A DNA stretch of 64,000 nt, from positions 42,143 through 106,142 of the forward strand of contig CAYJFB010000006.1 of assembly GCA_964369685.1 (NCBI GenBank), in the 5' to 3' direction. Below the pieces are notes generated by a model. It worked only from the letters and a program-made list of their open reading frames with translations, ran no database searches and was not told the origin of the DNA. The stretch comes from Avidesulfovibrio sp964369685 (GTDB taxonomy: Bacteria; Desulfobacterota; Desulfovibrionia; Desulfovibrionales; Desulfovibrionaceae). Position 1 is the first letter of the stretch. Each line of letters opens with the position of its first letter. This document shows positions 46,427 through 55,953 of the stretch, one piece after another. The translations under genes were made by a program, and so were the position numbers.

Positions 46427-46930
46427 TTATTTTAAAACGTCAAAAGGCTTTTTCGGCCAGGGAACGCGCCCAACGTCGCCAAACCAAGGAAATAACGTAT
46501 GCTTCGTTATATCGCGTAACGCTTGACGATACGCCTGCCATAATAAACGTTCTTCTGTTGTCAAAGGATAATCTGATGCCATCAAAAAATCTGTCTTTGC
46601 AAGACGAATGTCACGTTCTGTACGAATACGAGCCCCTTGCGCGGCTGAACTATTGTATAGGCGCTGTGCTTGTTCGTGTTGTTTTTGTTCCAACGCCTCA
46701 AGACGAGCTTTCTCTTTCTGCCATTGCTCGACAAAAGGCATCACGTCAGCCTCGTACAATGCCTCACCGCTGAGCGGATGATTCAAATCATCATGCCATT
46801 CGATATGTCCCGCGCCGTCATGCCATTGCAAGGCATGCATGTTGTGCGGTGCTGAAAAAACAAAAAAAAGCGCCAACCCATCAACGATGATCATATTGTC
46901 TTGTGGAATAACCGTAACATCTTTATGCAT
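46427..46930 (-). CDS. Phage tail fibre assembly chaperone-like protein
   Basis: Predicted 167 aa. The C-terminal half has the phage tail-assembly chaperone pattern: RDIRLAKTDFLMASDYPLTT, EERLLWQAYRQALRDI and a final VPWPKKP. It overlaps the fibre gene upstream by 8 bp and has AAGGAGG before its ATG, as expected for a chaperone made with its fibre. Confidence 0.78.
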   Translation of the reverse strand: MHKDVTVIPQDNMIIVDGLALFFVFSAPHNMHALQWHDGAGHIEWHDDLNHPLSGEALYEADVMPFVEQWQKEKARLEALEQKQHEQAQRLYNSSAAQGARIRTERDIRLAKTDFLMASDYPLTTEERLLWQAYRQALRDITKHTLFPWFGDVGRVPWPKKPFDVLK

Positions 46931-48107
46931 ACGCTCCTCCTTGAGGCAATTTCATGATGAATGCCAACGCATAATAAGACGGACGAATGTCAAAATCAGA
47001 AACAATTGCACTGTGTTGGTGGCCACTGTCGCTGAGTTCATGACCATGATGTCTGGATTCACCCATCACAGAGGAATAACGATCAAAAGAACCGTCTGAA
47101 GTGCCTGAAATGAGCGCGTTGCCGTCGCCTGCCGAAAGACCTGACGTCCGCATGATTGCGTGTTGGTGCGCGGCCATGGTGGCGTTGCTCATGGTTGTGC
47201 CTTGAATGCTTGTGTTAGATTTTGACGTTGAAACTGTCAGTAGGATATTTTTCAAATCAGAGCCGCCTGTATCGCCTGTTTGTAAGTGTGCTCCTGCCGA
47301 CACGAGAAAACGATCCCGCAGATCCGGAGTGCCGTTGCTGCCATCACAAAGTGCCCACTGTTCATCGGCTTCTGTTTGCCCGAGAGGTATCGGACGTTTG
47401 TTGTCAGAACCACCAAATGTTCCCGTAAAACCAAGCACCGTGCCTGCCAAAACATCGTGTCCAATTTGACTTTCTACTTCAATCACCTTGGCGTTGACCT
47501 GCGCAACCGCACGCGCCGACGCCGCCACATCGGAAGCATACAAATCAATTCTGTCACTGACGGCAAGCCCCGACTCCGCACCCTGCGGTAAATACAAATC
47601 GAATTGCCCGTTTTCAAAATCAAACGTCCCCGAACCTTCGGCCGTAGGCGAAACATGCACAACGACAGACAATGATTGAAAACGCCCGTATGTCTGTATG
47701 ATTTCTTGATATAATGTTTGAACATTCGTCAAAATCTCTGCCGCCTGATCACGCGCGGCAACAGAACTGTCGTTATTCAAGGCGTCAAACGCTTCTTGAG
47801 TCACATACAAAAGCTGTGTCGCCATCAAATCAAGATCCGCTTCGCGCAATACCGCCCCGTCAATAAACTCAACCCATAAATGATCATTGGGTGTCTTGCG
47901 CTGTATCTCTACCGTGCTACCGGCAGGTGGCATAGTAAATAAACGAATACGACGTTCTGTTGCCCATTCCATTGCAGGCATGCACATAACCACATCGCTG
48001 TTGCCAACGGTTACATAAATGTGCTCGCGCTCAAGAAAAGGAAACGGAACTTCAAATAAATCGGTTTCGCCGTCCAATTCATTGTAAGTAATCCTCGACA
48101 TAAACAT
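46923..48107 (-). CDS. T7-like tail fibre with C-terminal collar-type domain
   Basis: Predicted 394 aa. The first 100 residues match the T7 gp17 attachment domain (ITYNELDGETDLFEVPFPFL, VEFIDGAVLREADLDLMATQ). A short coiled region follows. The C-terminus looks like a phage tail-collar receptor-binding domain (WALCDGSNGTPDLRDRFLVS, GHELSDSGHQHSAIV). GGAG is just before the ATG. It decides host attachment. Confidence 0.88.
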   Translation of the reverse strand: MFMSRITYNELDGETDLFEVPFPFLEREHIYVTVGNSDVVMCMPAMEWATERRIRLFTMPPAGSTVEIQRKTPNDHLWVEFIDGAVLREADLDLMATQLLYVTQEAFDALNNDSSVAARDQAAEILTNVQTLYQEIIQTYGRFQSLSVVVHVSPTAEGSGTFDFENGQFDLYLPQGAESGLAVSDRIDLYASDVAASARAVAQVNAKVIEVESQIGHDVLAGTVLGFTGTFGGSDNKRPIPLGQTEADEQWALCDGSNGTPDLRDRFLVSAGAHLQTGDTGGSDLKNILLTVSTSKSNTSIQGTTMSNATMAAHQHAIMRTSGLSAGDGNALISGTSDGSFDRYSSVMGESRHHGHELSDSGHQHSAIVSDFDIRPSYYALAFIMKLPQGGAYA

Positions 48108-48118
48108 TACGCACTCCT

Positions 48119-48345
48119 TTTTTTCAGGGGGGGGGGTAATACTCCCCCCAGCCCCCCCCTTGTTTCCCCCGCGGGTATTCCCACCCCACTAAATCCATAG
48201 TCCAGCCCCCCGGTGGCCCACCCCCCCCCGTGACCCCCGTTTGTGGCCGCGGGGGTTAGGCGACCGCCTGTCAGCCCTGCGTCCTGCCGGGCGTTCGCAC
48301 AACCACCGCGGATCAAGGTTGCTTAGGGTGTTTTTTTATATGATT
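48119..48345 (+). repeat. Degenerate, very G/C-rich copy 4 of the composite repeat
   Basis: T7 run, long G-run/C-run hairpin, many further C-runs and small palindromes, then GGATCAAGGTTGCTTAGG followed by a T-run. The order matches copies 1-3. It fills the only long gap in the phage late genes, between the fibre and internal protein genes. A short frame across it is low complexity and not believed. Confidence 0.5.
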
Positions 48346-48352
48346 GGCTTGG

Positions 48353-50212
48353 TTAAGCTGACTCGGGATAGTTGTTTATACGATCGGTTTGTTTTCGACA
48401 TTGATGGTCAATGATGTCTTGTAAAAGTGTTGTGTCTTCTGCTTTCAATCGTTCTTCAGCAACAAGTGTATAATGCTCAATACATAAAAGGTGTTTTTCT
48501 TCCATCAGCGTTTCCAAGGCTTGCATAACAGTTTTTTCTTCAAGTTTTACTTCATGAAAGAGCGTGAGCAAGCGTTGATATTGCTCGACAGAAAGAGACA
48601 CGCCATCAATAACTGGCTCAGGACGCGGTAACGGTACAGGCAATTGCAAAGATTGATACACATCTTGTACAAGCAAAGCTTCATTTCTTTTACGCCATGG
48701 ATTGCAGGCGTTGCCTCTGAAAGAGGTATGCAAGGAAAAGTCTTCTTCCTGAGAAATAAATTGATTCAAATCCTCATAAAGGCTTTTCAACACGTCATCA
48801 TGGATATGACGCAGGTCAGCATCAGTATGAAAGGATTCAAAAATATCCTCACATGCGTCCTCATTCGCCTGTTGCTTGGAGTATTGTTTCATCAGCGTGT
48901 TCCAACCCAAGCCAAAACGTGTAATGTATTGTTGTTCAGCAGCAAAACAACCAATTCTACCGGCTTCTTGTGCGCCGTTGGCTGTAAAAACCGCCAAGAG
49001 TTTACCCATCGGCTCCAAAGAGGCTTTATATAATCGAAGAAGATAACGCGCTCTAAGGCTTCCAAAAACAAACACGCGCAACATCACACCGACCGAAGCC
49101 CAACCCGCTTGAATCGCCGTTCGAAGCGTGTTGTAACCATGCCATAAACCGCTTTCGGAAAGTTCTATGCTTATTGTGTGTTTTTGTAAGCCACAAACAG
49201 CAGTCATAAATTCTTTATGTAACGCGTGAGGTACAAGGCCTTGTTGAGAAAACATTTGCAACTCATGTTCTGTCAACGGTGTAGGATTTTCCGCGCGCTC
49301 CAAAGCCAAAAGCGGCAATCGCCATAACGCCGCTTGTTGATTTTCCAAACGCTGTCTTTGAGCTTGGTGTCTATGTTCAACACGCTGTAATAACAATTTT
49401 TTGATACAACGCTGTTGTTGTTTTTGGAGTTCGGGATATGCCGCCAACGGTTGCCCGTTCATTTCTAATTTGTCAAACAGCTGTAATAAAAACACGCTCT
49501 TTAAACGTTCTGCCGCTTGAATGATGCCTTGAGCTGCCAACATCGGTGCGTATGCATTGCGCACACCGCGTTCTGTCACACGTAAAACCTCTTCCGTCAC
49601 CACGTCCGCCGCAAGGACAAGGTTGTTTTGATGTTGATTGGGATCGTCGAGGCTTCGTGCCTTACCATTTAAGGTAGGATGAAAAAAATGATACAAACGC
49701 AACGCAATCAACTGCGCCTGCTCACGGCACAACATGGCTTCACGTCCTGCCTCCTCTTCTAACGTGTGCCGTGCCAAAACCGCCGCACGCGCTTTGGCTG
49801 TCGGTGCCGTAAACTCACGAGCGAACAACACCATATTTTCAGTAAAATTCAGATGATGTTGTTCGCGAAATGCAGATTCATGCTGCTCCAGTGCTACACG
49901 AACACTGTCAAAACGATCATCATCTTGTAACGCAGTAATATACACAGCGGCCAATTCAATCTCATATTGTAAAGCCAATGTTCGTAAACGTGTGCGTTCG
50001 GCTTCGCGCAATAACCACGGGTTGTGCCCTATTTGTTCGGGATGCTCCTCTGTTAACATTTTCCACTCATACACGTTCTCAGAAGCCGGCGGCTCAGGCG
50101 GTAAATAACCTCCTTCTTTGGCTTGTTGATCAATTTTTCCGTTTACTTCTGATTCAAAAAACACACCCAATGTGCTGTCATACGGTGCCAACACCGCCGC
50201 CAACTCACGCAT
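48353..50212 (-). CDS. Phage internal virion protein (T7 gp15-like position)
   Basis: Predicted 619 aa, mostly helical and charged, with no domain I can name. It lies between the gp14-like protein and the fibre, where T7 encodes gp15 and gp16. Its size (gp15 is about 747 aa) suits an ejected core protein. No gp16-sized transglycosylase gene is present. GTAGACGATGC context has AAAGGAGG 9 nt before the ATG. Confidence 0.6.
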   Translation of the reverse strand: MRELAAVLAPYDSTLGVFFESEVNGKIDQQAKEGGYLPPEPPASENVYEWKMLTEEHPEQIGHNPWLLREAERTRLRTLALQYEIELAAVYITALQDDDRFDSVRVALEQHESAFREQHHLNFTENMVLFAREFTAPTAKARAAVLARHTLEEEAGREAMLCREQAQLIALRLYHFFHPTLNGKARSLDDPNQHQNNLVLAADVVTEEVLRVTERGVRNAYAPMLAAQGIIQAAERLKSVFLLQLFDKLEMNGQPLAAYPELQKQQQRCIKKLLLQRVEHRHQAQRQRLENQQAALWRLPLLALERAENPTPLTEHELQMFSQQGLVPHALHKEFMTAVCGLQKHTISIELSESGLWHGYNTLRTAIQAGWASVGVMLRVFVFGSLRARYLLRLYKASLEPMGKLLAVFTANGAQEAGRIGCFAAEQQYITRFGLGWNTLMKQYSKQQANEDACEDIFESFHTDADLRHIHDDVLKSLYEDLNQFISQEEDFSLHTSFRGNACNPWRKRNEALLVQDVYQSLQLPVPLPRPEPVIDGVSLSVEQYQRLLTLFHEVKLEEKTVMQALETLMEEKHLLCIEHYTLVAEERLKAEDTTLLQDIIDHQCRKQTDRINNYPESA

Positions 50213-50250
50213 CGTCTACCTCCTTTTTTAGAGTCATTTTAGATTTATTT

Positions 50251-50820
50251 TTATTGATTATACATGGTATTGGCGAATTGCAGTCCTGTTTTGCCAAGAG
50301 CTGTTGCTATCTCAAGCGATGAGAGTTCTTTTGTCGGTGAGGCGATGTGTCCGCGTTGTGCGTTGAGTGTCGCTTGTGTTTGATTATGATAATTATTGAT
50401 CGTTGTTGCACTTTTTTCCGTCATGCTTTCAACGCTTTGTCGAACGCGTTCTTTATCGGCGGCTTCTTGGCGCATGTAGTCACCCATAAGACGATCAAGA
50501 GCCAGCCCTGCCGTATTGGATGAAGCCAACATCGTGCCTTGTTTACGTAACGACTCTGCTTGAATTTCTTGCTCTTGCAGGGCGGCGGCATCACGTTGAT
50601 TCATTTGGTCGATACGTTCAGTCGCAGATTTATCGGCATAGCTTTGTGCCAAGGCTTGCTGTTCTGCGGTGTTCATTCGCGCTCGTTCATCGGCAAGTGC
50701 TTGTTGATAGGCCATTTGATTTTCTGCGGCGTCTTTTTGTGACGACAATGTTGCCGCCGTCGAAGCCGCACCCACCGCCAAACTCAGTGAGCTCAACACT
50801 CCGGCAGTTGTCAAAGCCAT
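50251..50820 (-). CDS. Phage internal core protein (T7 gp14-like)
   Basis: Predicted 189 aa. A small hydrophobic N-terminus (LSSLSLAVGAASTAATL) leads to a long Ala/Gln-rich helix (QQALADERARMNTAEQQALA), then NTAGLALDRLMGDYMRQEA. This is the pattern of gp14-type inner core proteins of podoviruses. AGGAG precedes the ATG. Confidence 0.75.
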   Translation of the reverse strand: MALTTAGVLSSLSLAVGAASTAATLSSQKDAAENQMAYQQALADERARMNTAEQQALAQSYADKSATERIDQMNQRDAAALQEQEIQAESLRKQGTMLASSNTAGLALDRLMGDYMRQEAADKERVRQSVESMTEKSATTINNYHNQTQATLNAQRGHIASPTKELSSLEIATALGKTGLQFANTMYNQ

Positions 50821-50851
50821 GAAACTTCTCCTTTGTGTATAATAAGGGGGT

Positions 50852-50874
50852 CTGGGGGGGATTATCCCCCCCAG
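50852..50874. repeat. G-run hairpin inside the phage module
   Basis: CTGGGGGGG and CCCCCCCAG pair around ATTAT between the tail tube B and gp14-like genes. It is nearly identical to the chromosomal hairpin at 29777-29796. On the minus strand a T-rich stretch precedes it. Confidence 0.6.
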
Positions 50875-50922
50875 AAAAAAAGAAAAAGAAAAAGAAAAGA
50901 AAGAAAGAAAGAAAGAAAAAAA
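50875..50922. repeat. GAAA microsatellite
   Basis: A purine-only tract of A-runs and about five GAAA units directly after the hairpin, just beyond the tail tube B stop codon. It is not in a coding frame. Confidence 0.7.
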
Positions 50923-50926
50923 CTTC

Positions 50927-53272
50927 TTATTCTTGAAAAAGGCCTTCCCAGGTGGCGTTGATGAGCGCGAAGGGTGTTATGGCGTTGCTTGTCAGCCGTA
51001 CGGCAAGTTGTGTGTTTTGTGCCAAGAGCGGCACACGCCATGTGCCTGTATAGAGTGGAATTTCACCAAGTTTGAGGTTTGAATCGCCCAATTTTTTTGC
51101 ATTAAAGGTATAGGTGCTTACTTCACGCGCGTTAGGAGTTACCGTGACTTCCATGTATCCTGTGTTCACGCATGACAGTATCAGCGAACGCAGTTGCAAA
51201 CGCCCTGAAAGCAAGGCGTTACCTGTTACACCGTCACGAGGCGCAAACGTTGAAAAAGTATACGAAGACGTAAATGGAAAACCAATTAAAACAGGTATAT
51301 TACGCAAATCTCCTTCTATAAAGATAAAGTCATCATACCATTCTTTTATAGTATGCAGGTGTTTTGTATCCGTTTGTAAGCACAAGGGTTTGGTGTGCAA
51401 GACATAGGGTAACCAAAACCGTGTCGTATTTGTTGCTTCGTTATAGGTAATTAAAGAATGTTTAGCGTGGCTTTTTCTGTCAAGGCGGACTTCAAAATCA
51501 AAATCCTCATCGGTGTATCCCGATTCAAGGCGTACGGCTTCCAGGAACAACCCGTCTGCATAACTCATCAGCAAATACAACGTGGTTTCAATGACAAATC
51601 CGTCCAAAATATCGCCGTCCATATCCCAACGGCTCCACGCCGATTGAATTTTTTCAATTCCGTTCCAAAAATATTTATACACCCAAATGCTTTTTGGTTG
51701 ATCGTGGGAAAGGGCAAAAAGCGTGTCTTCACTGCCTGCACAAATCAAACGATGCACATTCCCCGCAACATAACGCGGCACATGTGTTGTTATTTCCGCG
51801 GCATCGTGTTGTCCTGTCTGGTCTGGTAATGTTAAGTATTCCCGAATGACCGCATGAGAACCACGGTTGAGTGTAAAAAAAAGCGTCTTCCCACTACTTA
51901 TTGGAGGGGCAGACATCGAAGCATTAAACTCTGTCACCGGTTTCAAACTTGCTGTTGCGTTGGAAAGAATGTCCCCATGACTAAAAAAGAATTGCGTGTC
52001 TGCCGTAAACAACAAAACACCGCCACCAAATTGCACCGCGTGTCGCAAGGGTGTCGGTCTCGTGTGCGAAGCGGCAATGTCGATGGGATCACTGTCAATC
52101 AATGTGGTTGTCGTTGAAGGAAAAAAATGAAAGAGCTCGCCTGCCTGTGAAAGAATAAGATTCTCCCCGGCCATAAAAGCCAAACGATTGCGATAAAAAA
52201 ACATGCCCGAAATACCCTGACCGACAAACGAAGGCGTCGGCGCAGTATGCTCATCGCCACAGGTTCGTGCACCCCAATCAATCACATCCAAGCTGAACGA
52301 ACCGTCGGCATTACGCGTCAACGCTTGCGGCATGGTTCGCGGATCCAGCTTCCACTGAATCCCGGGGCGCACACTCTCACGCCACACCCCTTTACCCAAA
52401 ACAGAACCCTCATTATCACATTCAAATTGCACATAATAGTTATCAAAATTCGTTCCTGCATCACCTGTCACCTCAACAACGCTACCATGTAAAGCGTGTA
52501 CGGGAAGATCGGAAAATTGTTGTACGGTACCTTGATGTGACGTGATGTGCGTGTTTGAACGCGAATCAAACACTTCCAAATTAAACACAGCCGCGTCGCT
52601 GCGACGTATCCACAACGTTGAATGTACCGCATCCACAAGCCAACCATTGTTTTGTTGCAAAATAGAATCTCGTAAGCTCTCGGCAATCTCAACTGAGGAT
52701 AAGCTGTCTACAGTCTCTCCGGCATAGTGTAATCCGTCGTCTGTCGTGACGGTGTGTGTGATGCCGTTTAACGTGACGGCATAGGTTGTATTGTATGAAG
52801 CCTGCTTAATAAAAACAAACGCTTCGTTGGGTTGCGGTGGCGTTATTTCCACTGACATGGCTATAGATTTTTTCATGTTACAAATGAGCGTGGTGTCGTT
52901 AATTGTCAAAAAACTCAACACCGCGTGTTCTTCGGCATGAGACAAATACACAAGACTCGTCGGTGAGGCATGCACGGGAAGCTTTCTCCCTTCCAAATCA
53001 AAGACAGAAAGTGCGCCATTGGTAATGACCACAACATAACGTTCTTGAGCGTCACGATGAATGGCATGTACCGTCGTGTTGCTTGCTACAAACATTTCCG
53101 GACTCAACAGCCGTGCAATATGCTGTGTGGCAGGACGCCGCCGCATAAAATCCACCACGCCCGAACAACAATTGATTTGCTCCTCTGCTTGATTGGGTAA
53201 ACGCACATTCCATGGTTGCTGACTGACACCGCCAATCAATGAAGGAATCGTTGACGTCATTAACGCGCACAT
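50927..53272 (-). CDS. T7-like tail tubular protein B (gp12-like)
   Basis: Predicted 781 aa, close to T7 gp12 (794 aa). The N-terminus has the diagnostic STIPSLIGGVSQQPWNVRLP and QINCCSGVVDFMRRRPATQH. Later FYRNRLAFMAGENLILSQAG and ADTQFFFSHGDILS match the family. Its ATG overlaps the tube A stop codon (TGATG), with GGAGG upstream, so the longer in-frame start is not used. It forms the tail nozzle. Confidence 0.92.
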   Translation of the reverse strand: MCALMTSTIPSLIGGVSQQPWNVRLPNQAEEQINCCSGVVDFMRRRPATQHIARLLSPEMFVASNTTVHAIHRDAQERYVVVITNGALSVFDLEGRKLPVHASPTSLVYLSHAEEHAVLSFLTINDTTLICNMKKSIAMSVEITPPQPNEAFVFIKQASYNTTYAVTLNGITHTVTTDDGLHYAGETVDSLSSVEIAESLRDSILQQNNGWLVDAVHSTLWIRRSDAAVFNLEVFDSRSNTHITSHQGTVQQFSDLPVHALHGSVVEVTGDAGTNFDNYYVQFECDNEGSVLGKGVWRESVRPGIQWKLDPRTMPQALTRNADGSFSLDVIDWGARTCGDEHTAPTPSFVGQGISGMFFYRNRLAFMAGENLILSQAGELFHFFPSTTTTLIDSDPIDIAASHTRPTPLRHAVQFGGGVLLFTADTQFFFSHGDILSNATASLKPVTEFNASMSAPPISSGKTLFFTLNRGSHAVIREYLTLPDQTGQHDAAEITTHVPRYVAGNVHRLICAGSEDTLFALSHDQPKSIWVYKYFWNGIEKIQSAWSRWDMDGDILDGFVIETTLYLLMSYADGLFLEAVRLESGYTDEDFDFEVRLDRKSHAKHSLITYNEATNTTRFWLPYVLHTKPLCLQTDTKHLHTIKEWYDDFIFIEGDLRNIPVLIGFPFTSSYTFSTFAPRDGVTGNALLSGRLQLRSLILSCVNTGYMEVTVTPNAREVSTYTFNAKKLGDSNLKLGEIPLYTGTWRVPLLAQNTQLAVRLTSNAITPFALINATWEGLFQE

Positions 53273-53883
53273 CACCACGTCCTCCGCTGTAAAGCGTGCT
53301 CAACACGCCACGTACCGAGACCATGCTGTACGCCTGCCAACATGTTTGGTGTTTTGCGTTTGCGTTCGTCCGCCAACAACGCCGCTTTGGCCGCCTCTTC
53401 ATCATCACGTTGGAACCGTGACAACGTCGAAGAACCCAAGACACGCTCTTGATAGATACGTAAAGCCCGTAACGTTGCGTAATGCCTCGCCGCTTCGGGC
53501 ATCTCCGCAAACAAAAGCAATACCGTCAACGTTGCCACAATCGCCGTACCCAACGGAAATAAAAAACTGTGACGTGAACGATCATAAACCCGATCGCCAC
53601 GTACCGTCAGTTTGTCCGCATCGTGCTCCATAAATGACACCCGCAATACATGCGGATGTAAACGGATTTCCCCAAATTCATCAGTCAACAATTTCATATT
53701 CGGTTCAGTGTTCCAATGAAAACCGCCCAATTGTAATTCTTTGCACACATCATGCAACAAACTCAACGCAATCCGTGTGTCCGCCGTGGCCTCACTCAAC
53801 GTGAGAATCGGAGCCTCGCCAATACCCGATAGCATCGCATTGACCGCATCCAATTCCGTCATCGGCACAAGAACTTGAGTCAT
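53272..53883 (-). CDS. T7-like tail tubular protein A (gp11-like)
   Basis: Predicted 203 aa, the size of T7 gp11. Family stretches are ELDAVNAMLSGIGEAPI, DTRIALSLLHDVCKELQLGG and FHWNTEPNM. It joins portal and nozzle. AAGGA precedes MTQVLVP; an upstream 44-residue extension reads through the terminator-like hairpin and is not credible. Confidence 0.92.
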   Translation of the reverse strand: MTQVLVPMTELDAVNAMLSGIGEAPILTLSEATADTRIALSLLHDVCKELQLGGFHWNTEPNMKLLTDEFGEIRLHPHVLRVSFMEHDADKLTVRGDRVYDRSRHSFLFPLGTAIVATLTVLLLFAEMPEAARHYATLRALRIYQERVLGSSTLSRFQRDDEEAAKAALLADERKRKTPNMLAGVQHGLGTWRVEHALQRRTW

Positions 53884-53908
53884 ATTTGTTCCTTTTTCAT
53901 TATATTGC

Positions 53909-53942
53909 TTTTTTTGGAGGAAATGATTTCCCCCAAAAAAAG
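53909..53942. terminator. Hairpin between capsid and tail tube genes
   Basis: TTTTTTTGGAGGAAAT and ATTTCCCCCAAAAAAA nearly pair, giving T-runs on both strands. It lies exactly where T7 has the T-phi terminator after gene 10, so it probably lowers tail relative to capsid expression. Confidence 0.65.
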
Positions 53943-53971
53943 AACAGCCCCAAAGCGTAGCTCCCAAGTGC

Positions 53972-54958
53972 TTACTCGCTTGGTGTTTCCGGTGTGCTTG
54001 GAGTTTCCGGTGCACTTGTCAGCTCAATGGCACAAGCAGGACGCAAAATGCCGTGTCCCATGGCATATTTACCCAGCATGAGCGTTGATTGATACATGAC
54101 GTTGAAATCGTGTCCCGATTGTTGCACAGAGAGATCACGCAATTTTACGGTACCGATGGCTTCGCGTTGCAATCCGAGAGCAACGGTGTTTGTAAAATCA
54201 CCGTGATAGGTATTTTTTTCTCCGTCTTCGGCTATGAGCTTTGTAGACGGCAGGTTGTTTGACTTAACAATCTGCACCCCCGCAACTTTAAGTACCGAAC
54301 CGTCGGCATAAACACCCGAACCACCCCAATCACGATTCAGCACTTTGGTTGTTTGTGCCAATAAATAATATTGAGCAGGACGCACAATGATCGCACGTTC
54401 CCAATCAAGCACGTCTTTTTCATCCCAAATTTGTGCACAACGGAAAATACCGTCCGCCAAAGATTCCCCATTGGTGGCAAAAAGCGGATCGTTGAGCACG
54501 GCGCCGTCGGGTTCATCGTCAATAACCCCTTCCGCACGGGCTGCAAGCACACCGACACGCATGGTTTTCATGTCAAATTCACGCGCCAAGGTGAAACCGA
54601 GTTGACGTGAATATTCCTGACGCACATCATAATGTGCTTTGGCGTCTTCAAGATCATAAATGGCCACATCGGCAATGAGCAAATCGTCAATATTGATCAC
54701 ACGCTCGTTGTGCGCGATACGGCTTTCGCCAAGAATGGCTGTCCCCGGTACATGATATCGCGCCGACGCCTTGCCCATGACGGGAAAAGAAGCCGATTTG
54801 CCGTGATCGATTGTCCGTACCTTATGCAGTTTGTTCATGACATTGACCTCTTCAAAAGCGGTCAAGACTTCCCCTGCAAAGATTTTTAAAAACAATGCAT
54901 CACTGCTTCCTGTATTGTTGGCCTGCCCCGGACGTGAAAGAAATAATGAATCAGCCAT
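53972..54958 (-). CDS. T7-like major capsid protein (gp10-like)
   Basis: Predicted 328 aa, similar in size to T7 gp10A (345 aa). Typical stretches are ALFLKIFAGEVLTAFEEVNV, DHGKSASFPVMGKASARYHV, INIDDLLIADVAIYDLEDA, KVAGVQIVKSNNLP and GLQREAIGTVKLRDLSVQ. The C-terminus ends in a short SAPETPSTPETPSE repeat. GCAGGAGA precedes the ATG. Confidence 0.93.
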   Translation of the reverse strand: MADSLFLSRPGQANNTGSSDALFLKIFAGEVLTAFEEVNVMNKLHKVRTIDHGKSASFPVMGKASARYHVPGTAILGESRIAHNERVINIDDLLIADVAIYDLEDAKAHYDVRQEYSRQLGFTLAREFDMKTMRVGVLAARAEGVIDDEPDGAVLNDPLFATNGESLADGIFRCAQIWDEKDVLDWERAIIVRPAQYYLLAQTTKVLNRDWGGSGVYADGSVLKVAGVQIVKSNNLPSTKLIAEDGEKNTYHGDFTNTVALGLQREAIGTVKLRDLSVQQSGHDFNVMYQSTLMLGKYAMGHGILRPACAIELTSAPETPSTPETPSE

Positions 54959-55096
54959 GTTATCTCCTGCTAGACTGTCTTTAAAAACGTCGTGAAAATG
55001 TCGCTTCAACACAAAACGACCTAAAAAAAAGAAAAGCCGCTTCATACTGAAACGACTCAAAAAGCACAACAACGTGCGTCTCTTAAAAAAAAGGAT

Positions 55097-55171
55097 CTAT
55101 CTCTGAAATATGCGCACAAAAAGTTGTGTCACCAACTTTGCAAACACCATGAAAGGACGAGCAAAAGGCAT
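55097..55171 (-). CDS. Possible 24-residue amphipathic peptide
   Basis: ATG with GAGAAGG 5 nt upstream opens a 24-codon frame (MPFARPFMVFAKLVTQLF then VRIFQR). The peptide is cationic and hydrophobic. It lies between the small membrane protein and the capsid gene, in the lysis-gene cluster. It is too short for any family call. A lysis or regulatory role is a guess. Confidence 0.3.
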   Translation of the reverse strand: MPFARPFMVFAKLVTQLFVRIFQR

Positions 55172-55211
55172 GTTTACCTTCTCCATAAACATTTTTGTGT
55201 ATAAAAGGATT

Positions 55212-55400
55212 TTATTGCTTCACGTTTTCCGCTTTACCGAAATTTCCTGCGCCGATATTGATTGTTTGTAATAACAAACGGTACAATGTAGAACTCTCTT
55301 CGGTTGCAACGGGTAAAAGATGTACCAAAAGATTGCAAAACCCCGATACGGCAAACAACAAAGAACCGCCAAGTGTTCCTGTATCCAGTAACGCTTCCAT
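55212..55400 (-). CDS. Small phage membrane protein next to the lysozyme
   Basis: Predicted 62 aa. A hydrophobic stretch (LLFAVSGFCNLLVHLLPV) is followed by LLLQTINIGAGNFGKAENV. A strong ribosome site (AAGGAGG) lies before the ATG. Small proteins like this accompany podovirus lysis genes. Holin function is possible but not shown. Confidence 0.6.
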   Translation of the reverse strand: MEALLDTGTLGGSLLFAVSGFCNLLVHLLPVATEESSTLYRLLLQTINIGAGNFGKAENVKQ

Positions 55401-55426
55401 AATGCCTCCTTATGGATGTTTTTTGA

Positions 55427-55924
55427 TCAACAGCTCTGTTTCTCCATTTCTATTTCTTTTTTGAACAAAGGCTCTGTTTCTGCTTTTGCTAAAAGTTCTG
55501 CTTCGGCTTCACGTCGTCTTGTGAGTCCGTGTAGTGTGTTTTTCCGCCCATTGACTGTTATTTTGTCCCAACGGCGCAACTCTTTGACTGCGGCGTCAAT
55601 GTCGCCTTTGAGCAATTTTTTCCGCATGGTCGAACGCGCCAACGCACCGTGTCCAAGATTAAACGTCCATGAAATCAACGCCGCCGCACGATACGGATAG
55701 ACCTCGATATCAGGAATCAAACGCACCACATGCGAAAACACCGCACTGAGATCCTCAAACAACCATGCTTCGGCTTGCTGTACTGTGACGGCGCCTTGGG
55801 TTGCCGAACAACGATGCCCATAGCCAATTGTCCAATAGCCTGCAGGACAACGATACGGATGCGAACTGAATCCCTCAAAACGCCGAACAAGGTTCGCTGC
55901 CTGCTCAAAAATCAATGTGTTCAT
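55427..55924 (-). CDS. Phage lysozyme (endolysin, GH24)
   Basis: Predicted 165 aa, the size of T4-type lysozymes. The catalytic region is LVRRFEGFSSHPYRCPAGYWT with IGYGHRCS; NLGHGALARSTMRKKLLKGD and GLTRRREAEAELL follow. It has no signal peptide, so it needs a holin. T7 itself uses an amidase encoded elsewhere; a lysozyme gene between scaffold and capsid is unusual. Confidence 0.92.
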   Translation of the reverse strand: MNTLIFEQAANLVRRFEGFSSHPYRCPAGYWTIGYGHRCSATQGAVTVQQAEAWLFEDLSAVFSHVVRLIPDIEVYPYRAAALISWTFNLGHGALARSTMRKKLLKGDIDAAVKELRRWDKITVNGRKNTLHGLTRRREAEAELLAKAETEPLFKKEIEMEKQSC

Positions 55925-55953
55925 AGCGTTTCCTTCAAATAAAAAAAAAGCAT

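Noticed and set aside
48107..48316. 69-codon Gly/Ala-rich frame next to the tail fibre
   Set aside because: It lies wholly in the C-run repeat; composition is low complexity and no start signal is seen.
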